From: Actinomadura barringtoniae
GTDB lineage: Bacteria; Actinomycetota; Actinomycetes; Streptosporangiales; Streptosporangiaceae
Assembly: GCF_017573505.1 (NCBI RefSeq)
Contig: NZ_JAGEOJ010000016.1
Span: forward strand, 62,001-126,000
Direction of reading: 5' to 3'
Length of the DNA: 64,000 nt
The translations under genes and the position numbers were made by a program. Positions within the stretch are counted from its first letter, which is position 1. Each line of letters opens with the position of its first letter. The notes under the pieces were generated by a model, which saw only the letters and a list, made by a program, of their open reading frames with translations, was not told the DNA's origin and did not search any database. Below, one piece after another: positions 46,677 to 54,598 of this stretch.

Positions 46677-47588
46677 GTGAACGAGTTGATCACCGGCGAC
46701 CAGCACGCGATCGCCTCAGGCCCGTACCGCGCCGTCATCACCGAGGCGGGCGCCAGCCTGCGCGAGCTCACCCACGAGGACCGGCCGCTGATCCTGGCGC
46801 ACCCCGAGGACGAGATCGCCCCGGCGGCGTTCGGCCAGCTGCTCATCCCCTGGCCCAACCGGATCGACCACGGCCGCTACACCTACGGCGGCAAGACCTA
46901 CCAGCTCGACATCTCCGAGCCGAAGTTCGACTGCGCCATCCACGGGCTGGTGCGCTGGGCCCCCTGGGCGCTCGCCGAACTCCAGTCGAACCGGGTCCTG
47001 CTGACCGCGCGCCTCCTCGGCTCGGGCGGCTACCCGTTCCGGCTCGACCTGGAGGCCGAGTACACCCTCGACCCGGGCGAGGGCCTCACGGTCCGCCTGA
47101 GCGCGACCAACACCGGCCGCTCCCCCGCCCCGTACGGGCACGGCGCGCACCCCTACATCACCGTCGGCGAGGCGCTCGACGGCTGCACGCTCTCGATCCC
47201 CGGCGACCGCTACCTGGCCGTGAACGACCGCATGATCCCCGACGGCCCGCCCCGCAAGGTCGAGGGCTCCTCCCACGACTTCCGCGAGGCGCGCACGCTC
47301 GGCGACCTGAAGATCGACAACGCCTACACGGGCCTGTCCCGCGACGGCGACGGCCGCGCGTGGGTGCACCTGACCGGGGCGGCGCACACCACCTCGTTCT
47401 GGCTGGACGAGCGGCACCCGTGGCTGGAGATCTTCACCGCCGACACGATCCCCGCAGACCTGCGCCGCCAGGGCCTCGGCGTCGAGCCGATGACCTGCCC
47501 GCCGGACGCGTTCAACAGCGGCACCGACCTCATCGACCTCGCCCCGGGCGACCAGTTCAGCGGAACGTGGGGCATCAAGGCCGGCTGA
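46677..47588 (+). CDS. Aldose 1-epimerase family protein
   Basis: 303-residue mutarotase-like enzyme interconverting sugar anomers or a related sugar-phosphate. FGQLLIPWPNRIDHGRYTYGGKTYQLDISEPKFDCAIHGLVRW (about 53-95) contains the NRI and HG motifs, PYGHGAHPYIT has the active-site His, and the C-terminal catalytic Glu lies in GLGVEPMTCPPDAFNSG. The GTG at 46677 has no ribosome binding site; a TACGTT box ends 6 bases before it, the layout of a leaderless actinobacterial promoter. It begins 20 bases after the DUF1116 stop but is likely an independent gene. Confidence 0.88.
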   Translation: MNELITGDQHAIASGPYRAVITEAGASLRELTHEDRPLILAHPEDEIAPAAFGQLLIPWPNRIDHGRYTYGGKTYQLDISEPKFDCAIHGLVRWAPWALAELQSNRVLLTARLLGSGGYPFRLDLEAEYTLDPGEGLTVRLSATNTGRSPAPYGHGAHPYITVGEALDGCTLSIPGDRYLAVNDRMIPDGPPRKVEGSSHDFREARTLGDLKIDNAYTGLSRDGDGRAWVHLTGAAHTTSFWLDERHPWLEIFTADTIPADLRRQGLGVEPMTCPPDAFNSGTDLIDLAPGDQFSGTWGIKAG

Positions 47589-47650
47589 CCGCCTCCACGC
47601 CCGCGATATAGCGTTCGCTTCGGGATGTTCCGCGAGTCTGGGGGTTCGCC

Positions 47651-48421
47651 GTGGCCACGTACGCCTTCGACAACGCAGCCGAGCAGGCCGGCGGGCGGTT
47701 CGCCGCGCTGGAGGAGTGCTACGACCCGGTGAGCACGGCGCGCCTGGAGGCGCTCGGGGTCGGGCCGGGGTGGCGGTGCCTTGAGGTCGGCGGCGGTGGC
47801 GGTTCGATCGGACGCTGGCTGGCGGAACGGGCCGGGCCCGAGGGGCGGGTGCTGATCACCGACCTCGACCCGCGCTGGGTGCGGACCGGCGACGCCGAGG
47901 TGATCGTTCACGATCTGCGGACCGATCCGCTGCCGGAGAACGAGTTCGACCTCGTGCACGCCCGCCTGGTCCTGATCCATCTGCCCGAACGGCTCGCCGC
48001 ACTGGACAAGCTCGTGCGGTCCCTGCGGCCGGGCGGCGTGCTGGCGCTGGACGAGTTCGACCTGCCGCTCGTCCAGGTGCTGAAGGCGCCCGACGAGGCC
48101 GCGGCCGCGCTGTTCACCAAGGTCCACGACGCGATGATCCGGGCGGTGCAGGGGCGCGGCGCCGACCCGATGTGGGGCAGCCACGCCTACGGCGCTCTCG
48201 TGGACGCCGGGCTCGGCGACGTGAGGTCCCTGACCTACGCCGAGTCGTGGACGGGCGGCTCCCCCGGCACAGACCTGCACCGGGTGAACGTCGAGCAGGT
48301 GCGGGCGCAGATGGACCAGGTCGACGACGCCGAGCTGGCCGCGTTCTGGGATCTGCTCAGGGATCCCGGTTTCGCCGTCGCCTCGTACCCCCTCATCACC
48401 ACGTGGGGCCGCCGCGCGTAG
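47651..48421 (+). CDS. SAM-dependent methyltransferase
   Basis: 256-residue class I methyltransferase. LEALGVGPGWRCLEVGGGGGSIGRWLAERAG (about 34-64) is the SAM-binding glycine motif, RVLITDLDPRWV the acidic strand-2 end, and DLVHARLVLIHLPERLAALDKLVRSLRPGGVLALDEFD motif II-III. It resembles the methyltransferases with FDNAAEQAGGRFAALEECYDP starts common in actinomycetes; its substrate is unknown. GTG 47651 follows a purine-poor stretch, so the start is moderately sure. A strong convergent terminator separates it from the SigJ gene. Confidence 0.88.
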   Translation: MATYAFDNAAEQAGGRFAALEECYDPVSTARLEALGVGPGWRCLEVGGGGGSIGRWLAERAGPEGRVLITDLDPRWVRTGDAEVIVHDLRTDPLPENEFDLVHARLVLIHLPERLAALDKLVRSLRPGGVLALDEFDLPLVQVLKAPDEAAAALFTKVHDAMIRAVQGRGADPMWGSHAYGALVDAGLGDVRSLTYAESWTGGSPGTDLHRVNVEQVRAQMDQVDDAELAAFWDLLRDPGFAVASYPLITTWGRRA

Positions 48422-48429
48422 GACTGAAA

Positions 48430-48474
48430 GACGAGGTCCCGTCCCGATCGCGCCGGTCGGGACGGGACTTCGTC
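48430..48474. terminator. Bidirectional terminator hairpin
   Basis: Arms of 18 bp (48430-48447 and 48457-48474) pair with a single G-T position around a 9-base loop TCGCGCCGG. It lies exactly between the stop codons of the converging methyltransferase and SigJ genes, so it can stop transcription in both directions. Confidence 0.9.
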
Positions 48475-48478
48475 TGGT

Positions 48479-49417
48479 TCAGAGGGTGCCAGGGGCGTCG
48501 GTCGAACGGAGGGCCTCGTTCGCCTCGCGCCGGAGGGCCCAGGCGTCGGCGACCGTGCCCACGTGGCCGAGCTTGTCGGGGTTGACCACGGCGCGGATGG
48601 CCTGGACCTGCCCGTCGAGGATCTCCAGGGCCAGCACGCTGACGACCTTGCCGTCCCGGGCACGGAAGATCGCGCCCGGCTCGCCGTTGGTCTCGTGCGG
48701 CTCGAAGACGGCGCCGATCGCGTCCATCTTCGTGACGAAGCCGACGAGCGTCCGGGACACGTTGCCGGAGCCGAAGACGGTGTTGGTGAGCGCCGGGGCC
48801 TTGCCGCCGCCGTCGCCGACCAGTTGCACGTCGGCGGCCAGCAACTCCTGGAGCGCGTCGACCTTGCCCTCCTTGAACGCGTCGAAGAACCGCCCGGCGA
48901 GCAGGTCGCGTTCGTGCCGGTCGGCCTCGAAGCGCGGGCGGCCGTCCTGCATGTGGCGGCGGGCCCGGACGGCGAGCTGGCGGCACGCGGCCTCCGAACG
49001 GCCCACCGCGGAGGCGACCTCGGGGAAGCCGAACCCGAACACCTCGCGCAGCACGAAGACGGCGCGTTCCAGCGGGGACAGGCGTTCGAGCAGCAGCAGC
49101 GCCGCCATCGACACCGAGTCGGCCAGCTCCGCCGAACGCTCGGGGTCCTCGTAGGGGTCGGCGAGCAGCGGCTCGGGGAACCACGGCCCGACGTACTCCT
49201 CGCGCCGCACCCGGGCCGACCGCAGCACGTCGATCGAGATGCGGGTGACGACGGCCGACAGGAACGCCTTGGTCGAGGTCGGCTTCGTCGGCGTCGCCTC
49301 GTACCGCAGCCAGGTGTCCTGCACCGCGTCCTCGGCCTCGCTCACGCTGCCGAGGAGGCGGTAGGCGATCGAGAACAGCAGCGGCCGCAGCTCTTCGAAC
49401 TCCTCGACGCGGCTCAT
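48479..49417 (-). CDS. sigJ: ECF41-type sigma factor (SigJ)
   Basis: 312-residue sigma factor with sigma regions 2 (LRPLLFSIAYRLLGSVSEAEDAVQDTWLRY, 10-39) and 4 (LERLSPLERAVFVLREVFGFGFPEVASAVGRSEAACRQLAVRARRH, about 110-155). A C-terminal SnoaL-like domain (about 175-285) follows. The ECF41 group uses this fused domain as a built-in regulator instead of a separate anti-sigma factor. The closing DAWALRREANEA piece fits. ATG 49417 overlaps the epimerase stop by 4 bases (ATGA). ECF41 genes are usually next to an oxidoreductase, epimerase or carboxymuconolactone decarboxylase, as here. Confidence 0.93.
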   Translation of the reverse strand: MSRVEEFEELRPLLFSIAYRLLGSVSEAEDAVQDTWLRYEATPTKPTSTKAFLSAVVTRISIDVLRSARVRREEYVGPWFPEPLLADPYEDPERSAELADSVSMAALLLLERLSPLERAVFVLREVFGFGFPEVASAVGRSEAACRQLAVRARRHMQDGRPRFEADRHERDLLAGRFFDAFKEGKVDALQELLAADVQLVGDGGGKAPALTNTVFGSGNVSRTLVGFVTKMDAIGAVFEPHETNGEPGAIFRARDGKVVSVLALEILDGQVQAIRAVVNPDKLGHVGTVADAWALRREANEALRSTDAPGTL

Positions 49418-50334
49418 GCCAGCTCCGAGGCGAAGCCCTGGCGCCACGACGGGTAGTGCGGCTCCCAGCCGAGCTCCCGCTTGGCCTTGGCGTTGGAGAA
49501 TCCACGCCCCTCGGTCATCATCACCACTGCCACCTTCCCGGCGAGCAGGCGGGCCAGCCACACCGGGACCTTCATCGGCTTCTTGGCGCCCGCGCTCTCG
49601 GCCAGGTACGGCAGCCACTGCGCGGCCGGTGCCGGCTCGTCGTCCACGATGTTGAACACCCCCTTGACCTGCTGTTCCACGGCCAGGACTGTAGCGCTCG
49701 CCGCGTCGTCCAGGTGCACCCAGGAGGTGTAACCCGCGCCACTGCCGACCAGCGGGAACTGCCGCTTGCGCACCAGCTCGACCTGGTCGTCGGTGGCGCC
49801 GGGCCCGTACAGGGCGCCGTAGCGCAGGGCCGTGCCGCCCGCCGCCAGCACGGCCTCCTCGAGGTGCCGGATCGCCTCCATGCCGGGGGCCGCTGACGTC
49901 CCGGGCAGCAGGTCGAGCGGGTCCTCCTCGGTCTTCACCCAGCCGCCCTCGCGGATGCCGTTCCAGCCCGCGTAGCTCTGCGCGACGAAGTTGGTCACCC
50001 CGGTCGCCGCGGCGGCGGCCAGCAGATGGTCGGTGCCCTCGGTGCGCAGCCGGTTGGTGACCGCGAACCAGCGGTCCATGTGCTTGATGTCGGGCTTCCC
50101 GGAGATCGCGGTCATCTGGTGGACGATCGCGTCGGGGTGAGCCGCGGCCACCGCCTCGCCGACCGACGCCGCGTCCAGCCCGTCCATCACGACGCCCTTG
50201 GCGCCCAGCCCGGTCAGCACGTCCAGCTTGGCGGCGCTCGTGGTCGTTGCCGTCACCTCGTGCCCGCGAGCGACCAGCTGCGGCACCAGCCGCCGTCCCA
50301 GCACCCCGGCCCCGCCCGCAACGAAAATCCGCAT
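49414..50334 (-). CDS. NAD(P)-binding epimerase/reductase, partner of SigJ
   Basis: 306-residue atypical short-chain/epimerase-family enzyme. The Rossmann start RIFVAGGAGVLGRRLVPQLVARGHEVTATTTS (2-33) has the GxxGxxG motif, AIVHQMTAIS and NFVAQSYAGWNG follow, and WVHLDDAASATVLAVEQ and FNIVDDEPAPAAQWLPYLAE are the usual later blocks. The catalytic Tyr-x-x-x-Lys is altered (SYAGWNG), so classical epimerase chemistry is unsure. ATG 50334 is chosen after GAGGG; an in-frame GTG is 6 bases upstream. It is co-transcribed ahead of sigJ, the standard ECF41 arrangement. Confidence 0.88.
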   Translation of the reverse strand: MRIFVAGGAGVLGRRLVPQLVARGHEVTATTTSAAKLDVLTGLGAKGVVMDGLDAASVGEAVAAAHPDAIVHQMTAISGKPDIKHMDRWFAVTNRLRTEGTDHLLAAAAATGVTNFVAQSYAGWNGIREGGWVKTEEDPLDLLPGTSAAPGMEAIRHLEEAVLAAGGTALRYGALYGPGATDDQVELVRKRQFPLVGSGAGYTSWVHLDDAASATVLAVEQQVKGVFNIVDDEPAPAAQWLPYLAESAGAKKPMKVPVWLARLLAGKVAVVMMTEGRGFSNAKAKRELGWEPHYPSWRQGFASELA

Positions 50335-50429
50335 GACCCTCACACCTTCTCTGCCTGTGAATCTGTCTTCGTGCCCTGAGACGAGACAGCCCGGGCCCCA
50401 GTGACATGCCCCGGAAATCCCAACCCCCA

Positions 50430-50448
50430 TAACCTTATTGACAGGTTA
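50430..50448. promoter_or_regulatory. Inverted repeat and TTGACA box upstream of the MOSC-reductase gene
   Basis: TAACC (50430-50434) and GGTTA (50444-50448) flank TTATTGACA, so a TTGACA -35-like box lies inside the repeat. The 11-base word TTGACAGGTTA is found again at 52750-52760 near the start of the CGNR regulator gene, and a third weaker TAACC-like repeat occurs at about 50478-50487. It is a candidate operator for the CGNR protein. Confidence 0.5.
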
Positions 50449-50507
50449 TTCGGCCGGTGCTTGGCTGGGCATGCTCGGACTAACCAGTTAAAGATCGGAT
50501 AGCGGTT

Positions 50508-52199
50508 ATGGAGCAGGCGAGCGAGCGGCCGGTGGCGTCCCTGCTGTCGGTGAACGTCGGCATGCCCAAGAACGTGCCGTGGCAGGGCCGGACGGTCTAC
50601 ACCGGCGTGTGGAAGCAGCCGGTGAACGGCCCGGCGATGGTCCGCCGCCTGAACGTGGACGGCGACGGCCAGGGCGACACCAACGGCCACGGCGGCGAGC
50701 AGCGGGCCGTGCTCGTCTACCAGATCCAGTCCTACCGGCACTGGGAAGAGCACTTCGGGCGCGACGACTTCACCTACGGCCAGTTCGGCGAGAACCTCAC
50801 GGTCGACGGCATGCCCGACGACGAGGTCTGCATCGGCGACCGGTACCGGATCGGCGAGGCCGAGTTCGAGGTCACCCAGCCAAGGGTCACGTGTTACCGG
50901 GTGGGGATCCGCATGGGCGAGCCGGAACTGCCCGCTCTGCTGGTCGCCCATCACCGGCCCGGCTTCTACATGCGCGTCATCCGCGAAGGGCACGTCCAGG
51001 CCGGTGACCAGATCGTCAAGACCAGAACCGGGCCGGGTGCGCTGTCGGTGGCCGACACCGACGCGCTCCTCTACCTGCCCGGCCGCGACCAGGCCAAGCT
51101 GCGCGCGGCCACGCAGATCCCAGCGTTGAGCCCAGGCTGGCAACAGTCGTTCCACGAACTGCTGCACGACGGCGCGGCCGAGGAAACCCCGGCCTGGCCA
51201 GGGTTCCGCGAACTACGTGTCACGAACGTGGTCCCCGAGAGCACAACGGTCTCCTCCATCCACCTGTCCTCCGCGGACGGCACGCCACTCCCGGCCGCCC
51301 AGGCAGGCCAGTACCTCACCCTGCGCATCCCCGGCGATCCCGCTCCAGTACGCAGCTACTCCCTCTCCTCGACACCCGGCGATGGCTATCGCATCAGCGT
51401 CAAGCGCGAACCGCACGGCATGGCCAGCGGCTACCTGACGACGAAGCTGGCCCCCGGGTCGCTCATAGACGTCGCCGCACCTCGCGGCGAATTCGTTCTC
51501 GACGAGGGCACCGACCCCGTACTCCTCATCTCCGCCGGCATCGGCGTGACACCCGTTCTGGCCATGCTGCACGCCCTGGCCACCCGGCAAAGCGACCGCG
51601 AGATCTGGTGGATCCACGGCGCCCGAGGCCCGCAAGAGCACCCGCTGGCCGCCGAGGCACACGCCCTGCTCGCCACCCTGCCGAACACCCACGAGCACGT
51701 CTTCTACAGCACGAAGGACGGGCGCCTCACCAAGAACAAGCTCACCGCGCTGTCCCTCCCCTCCGGCGCCACCGCCTACATCTGCGGCCCGGAGTCGTTC
51801 ATGGCCGACATGACCGAAGCCCTCAAAACGCTAGGCATCGACCAGACCCGCATACGCACCGAGCTGTTCGGAGCTCTGGACTCCATCAATCCCGGGGTGA
51901 CGAACCACCCGAGCAAGGCTCCCCATCAACCACCCGGCCCACCTGGCACCGGCCCCCTGGTGACCTTCGCCCGTAGCGGCATCTCCACCCGCTTCACACA
52001 GGGCAACCTGCTCGACCTGGCCGATGCCTGCGACGTGCCCACGCGCTGGAGCTGCCGTACGGGCGTCTGCCACACCTGCGTCACTCCCCTGCTGTCCGGC
52101 GAGGTCACCTATTCCCCGGCCCCTCTGGAGGCCCCCGCCGAAGGTCAGGCGCTCATCTGCTGCGCCCACCCCAGCACCGACGTCGTCCTGGACATGTGA
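50508..52199 (+). CDS. MOSC domain / flavin reductase / 2Fe-2S ferredoxin fusion
   Basis: 563-residue fusion. Residues ~30-165 are a MOSC domain (DGDGQGDTNGHGGEQRAVLVYQIQSY, GQFGENLTVDG, and Cys129 in TQPRVTCYRVG, the sulfur-carrying position), followed by the YiiM-like helical part. Residues ~225-450 form a ferredoxin reductase-like module with RSYSLSSTP (FAD), ISAGIGVTPVLAML and YICGPESFMADM (NAD). The C-terminus (~475-563) is a plant-type 2Fe-2S ferredoxin (CDVPTRWSCRTGVCHTC...CC). The layout is a self-contained electron chain to a MOSC site, as expected for reduction of N-hydroxylated compounds or sulfur transfer from molybdenum-cofactor enzymes. ATG 50508 follows the repeat-rich promoter region; no clear Shine-Dalgarno. 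Confidence 0.92.
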   Translation: MEQASERPVASLLSVNVGMPKNVPWQGRTVYTGVWKQPVNGPAMVRRLNVDGDGQGDTNGHGGEQRAVLVYQIQSYRHWEEHFGRDDFTYGQFGENLTVDGMPDDEVCIGDRYRIGEAEFEVTQPRVTCYRVGIRMGEPELPALLVAHHRPGFYMRVIREGHVQAGDQIVKTRTGPGALSVADTDALLYLPGRDQAKLRAATQIPALSPGWQQSFHELLHDGAAEETPAWPGFRELRVTNVVPESTTVSSIHLSSADGTPLPAAQAGQYLTLRIPGDPAPVRSYSLSSTPGDGYRISVKREPHGMASGYLTTKLAPGSLIDVAAPRGEFVLDEGTDPVLLISAGIGVTPVLAMLHALATRQSDREIWWIHGARGPQEHPLAAEAHALLATLPNTHEHVFYSTKDGRLTKNKLTALSLPSGATAYICGPESFMADMTEALKTLGIDQTRIRTELFGALDSINPGVTNHPSKAPHQPPGPPGTGPLVTFARSGISTRFTQGNLLDLADACDVPTRWSCRTGVCHTCVTPLLSGEVTYSPAPLEAPAEGQALICCAHPSTDVVLDM

Positions 52200-52213
52200 G
52201 AGCCCTATCGGGC

Positions 52214-52729
52214 CTAGCGGGTGGCCTCGCGCGTGCGCTCGTAGTGCCGCCGGGCCTTCATGCGGTTGCCGCACCTCGCCATCGAGCACCACCGCGCGGT
52301 GTTCGGCTTGCTGTGGTCAATGAGAAACAGTCGACAGTCCGGGTTAGCGCAAGGACGCAGCCTCCCAGGACTGGACTCATACAGAGCACCCCAGGCAAGC
52401 ACCGCTCTCGCCGCGGCCCCACACCCCTCCGGAACGTCCAGACTCCACGAGATGCCGTCGTCCACCCCCGCAGGCCGATACGCCACCCCGGCAAGAAACG
52501 GCGCCAAGGAACCCGCGCTCTGCTCACCCCGCACCACGTCCTGCAGCACCGAACGCACCTCGCGCAGCGTCTCCCACTCCTCCACCGACGCCCGCTGCCC
52601 GTGATCGGCAAGCCACCGCCGCCCCGCCTCGCCGTCACCGATCAGGTCACGCCGATTCCCGTCCATCACAGGAGTGGTGTTCAGCAGATCCAGCAACAAC
52701 CCCTCGTCCGCCGACGCCTCAAAGCCCAT
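52214..52729 (-). CDS. CGNR zinc finger (ABATE domain) regulator
   Basis: 171-residue probable DNA-binding protein. The N-terminal ABATE domain runs through residues 1-120 (LLLDLLNTTPVMDGNRRDLIGD, WETLREVRSVLQDVVRG). The C-terminal treble clef has RPCANPDCRLFLIDHSKPNTARWCSMARCGNRMKARRHYER: two Cys pairs plus the CGNR signature. Such proteins are thought to regulate stress or catabolic genes. ATG 52729 is favoured by GGGGG 6 bases upstream. The inverted repeat TAACC-N18-GGTTA overlaps its start region, and half of it matches the site at the neighbouring MOSC-reductase gene, which it converges with, suggesting autoregulation and control of that gene. Confidence 0.85.
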   Translation of the reverse strand: MGFEASADEGLLLDLLNTTPVMDGNRRDLIGDGEAGRRWLADHGQRASVEEWETLREVRSVLQDVVRGEQSAGSLAPFLAGVAYRPAGVDDGISWSLDVPEGCGAAARAVLAWGALYESSPGRLRPCANPDCRLFLIDHSKPNTARWCSMARCGNRMKARRHYERTREATR

Positions 52730-52732
52730 ACC

Positions 52733-52760
52733 TAACCCCCAAAGTTCTGTTGACAGGTTA
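52733..52760. promoter_or_regulatory. Inverted repeat upstream of the CGNR regulator gene
   Basis: TAACC (52733-52737) and GGTTA (52756-52760) frame an 18-base spacer immediately upstream of the CGNR start. Its right half TTGACAGGTTA (52750-52760) is identical to the element at 50438-50448. The spacer lengths differ (9 versus 18), so the pairs may be bound as separate half-sites. Confidence 0.45.
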
Positions 52761-52853
52761 ACGCGGGCGCAGAAGCGGTCACGGGCGTTCACTCTTGCGT
52801 GGGCCATCCTGCGGGATCATGGCCGGACGGGGGCGTAGGTCAGGAGGGTTCAG

Positions 52854-53630
52854 GTGCAGGTCACGATCGGTCCGGTGCTGGCGCTGGTGCTGCTGGCGTT
52901 GACGGCGGCCGCGGCGCTGCTCGTGCGGTGGGGCGGGCTCGACCTGGACCGTGAGATCTGGGTGGCGGCGGTACGCGCGGTCGTACAGCTCGCCGTGGTC
53001 TCGCTTCTCATCGCGGCCGTGCTCCGCAACGCCGGGTGGACCGCGGCGTTCATCAGCGGCATGGTGCTCGTGGCCGCCTACACGGCCGGGCGCCGGGTCA
53101 CCGGGGCCACGACGTGGTGGATGATCGTGCCGATCCTCGCGGGCGTGGCGCCGGTGGTGACGTTGCTGCTGCTCAGCGGGCTGGTGCCGCTGAAGCCGGT
53201 GGCGGTGCTTCCGATCGCCGGGATCCTGATCGGCGGCGCGATGACCGCGTGCTCGCTCACGGGACAGCACGCCCTGGAGGCGCTTCGCACCCGGCACGGC
53301 GAGTACGAGGGCGCGCTCGCGATCGGGCTGCTCCCCCGCGACGCCGCGTTGGAGATCTGCCGCCCGGCGGCCAGGCTCGCCCTCATCCCCGTGCTCGACC
53401 AGACCCGGACCGTCGGGCTGGTCACGCTGCCCGGCGCGTTCGTCGGCGTCCTGCTCGGCGGCGCCGACCCCATCCAGGCGGGCGCGACTCAGGTGCTCGT
53501 GCTGATCGGCCTGCTGGCCGTCGAGTCCACGGCCGCGCTCCTCACGCTGGAGATCACGGTGCGAGGGCGGATTCAGAGGCGTCCGGTGCCGAGGAGCGCC
53601 AGGAGGAAGACTGCCAGGCCCAGGCGGTAG
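52854..53630 (+). CDS. UPF0014 membrane protein, FetB-like ABC permease
   Basis: 258-residue membrane protein with about seven helices, including GPVLALVLLALTAAAALLVRW, AAVRAVVQLAVVSLLIAAVL, AAFISGMVLVAAYTAGRRV, WMIVPILAGVAPVVTLLLL and IAGILIGGAMTACSLTGQHALEALR. RTVGLVTLPGAFVGVLLGGADPIQAGATQVLVLIGLL is the family-typical FetB segment. FetB partners with the ATPase FetA in iron export and oxidative-stress tolerance in E. coli; no such ATPase gene is in the window, so its partner must be elsewhere. GTG 52854 follows AGGAGGG. It ends inside the convergent uppP gene (58-base overlap of coding ends). Confidence 0.85.
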   Translation: MQVTIGPVLALVLLALTAAAALLVRWGGLDLDREIWVAAVRAVVQLAVVSLLIAAVLRNAGWTAAFISGMVLVAAYTAGRRVTGATTWWMIVPILAGVAPVVTLLLLSGLVPLKPVAVLPIAGILIGGAMTACSLTGQHALEALRTRHGEYEGALAIGLLPRDAALEICRPAARLALIPVLDQTRTVGLVTLPGAFVGVLLGGADPIQAGATQVLVLIGLLAVESTAALLTLEITVRGRIQRRPVPRSARRKTARPRR

Positions 53631-54403
53631 ACGATGAACAGCCCGAACGTGTGCCGGGCGACGTAGCGCAGCAGCCAGGCGACGGAGGCGTAGCCGACGA
53701 CGAACGACACCGTCGTGCCGATGATCAGCGGCACGACGTCCACGCTCGATCCGACCACGTCCTTGAGCTCGTACAGGCCCGCCCCGGTCAGCGCGGGGAT
53801 GGACAGGAAGAACGACAGGCGCGTCGCCGCGACCCGGTCCAGACCGCGCAGCAACCCGACCGACAGCGTCGCGCCCGAACGGGAGAACCCCGGGAACAGC
53901 AGCGCCAGAATCTGCGAGGAGCCGATCACCATGCAGTCGGTGAACCCGACGTCCTGCTCGCCGCGTTTGAGCAGCGCGCGCCGTTCGGCGAACCACATCA
54001 CCGCACTCCCGGCGATCAGTGACGCCGCCACGACCTCCAGGGACGCCAGCGGACCGTCGATGAGGGGCTTGGCCGCCACCCCGACGATCACGAGCGGAAC
54101 GGTCGCGGCGACGATCCACCACGCGAACCTGAAGTCGAACGAGTCGCGCCTGTCCCGGTCGACCAGGCCGCCGACCCCGGCACCGGCGAGCCGGACGATG
54201 TCGCGGAAGAAGTAGACCAGGACGGACGCGATCGCGCCGGTCTGGATGACGGCGGTGAACGCCACGACCGCCTTGTCCTCGACCGGGATGTTCATCAGGC
54301 CTTCGACGATCTTGAGATGGCCGGTCGAGGACACCGGCAGGAATTCGGTCAGTCCCTCGACGATCCCGAGAACGACCGCCTGCCCGGCATTGATCACGCT
54401 CAC
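53573..54403 (-). CDS. uppP: Undecaprenyl-diphosphate phosphatase
   Basis: 276-residue membrane phosphatase that recycles undecaprenyl diphosphate to the carrier used for peptidoglycan and teichoic acid. GIVEGLTEFLPVSSTGHLKIVEGLM (about 11-35) holds the catalytic Glu-rich/PVSSTGH motif, and LFPGFSRSGATLSVGLLRGLDR (about 168-190) is the second conserved motif with the essential Arg and Ser. GTG 54403 is chosen because GGGGG lies 8 bases upstream and it gives the family length; a longer form from 54451 is less likely. It is next to the two teichoic-acid-like transferase genes on the opposite strand. Confidence 0.95.
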   Translation of the reverse strand: MSVINAGQAVVLGIVEGLTEFLPVSSTGHLKIVEGLMNIPVEDKAVVAFTAVIQTGAIASVLVYFFRDIVRLAGAGVGGLVDRDRRDSFDFRFAWWIVAATVPLVIVGVAAKPLIDGPLASLEVVAASLIAGSAVMWFAERRALLKRGEQDVGFTDCMVIGSSQILALLFPGFSRSGATLSVGLLRGLDRVAATRLSFFLSIPALTGAGLYELKDVVGSSVDVVPLIIGTTVSFVVGYASVAWLLRYVARHTFGLFIVYRLGLAVFLLALLGTGRL

Positions 54404-54538
54404 CCGCTGAACCCCCTGGTCGATGCCGCCCCGCGCGGCAGGGAGCGTCACGGTAACCGCCGGAAGGTTAGAGCCAGGTCAACGCGGTCGCGCCGGACGC
54501 AAGCGCGCTGACCAGGACCGATCGGCGGAAATCGGAGT

Positions 54539-54566
54539 TAGCCTGGCGCTTACCTTGCGCTGGCTA
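54539..54566. promoter_or_regulatory. Imperfect inverted repeat upstream of the first transferase fusion
   Basis: TAGCCTGGCGC (54539-54549) and GCGCTGGCTA (54557-54566) form an imperfect inverted repeat around TTACCTT in the uppP/transferase divergent region, 33 bases before the transferase start. It is a possible operator or part of a promoter. Confidence 0.35.
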
Positions 54567-54598
54567 CGGTGAGCGGTCTTCGTTGAACGGACGGACAT

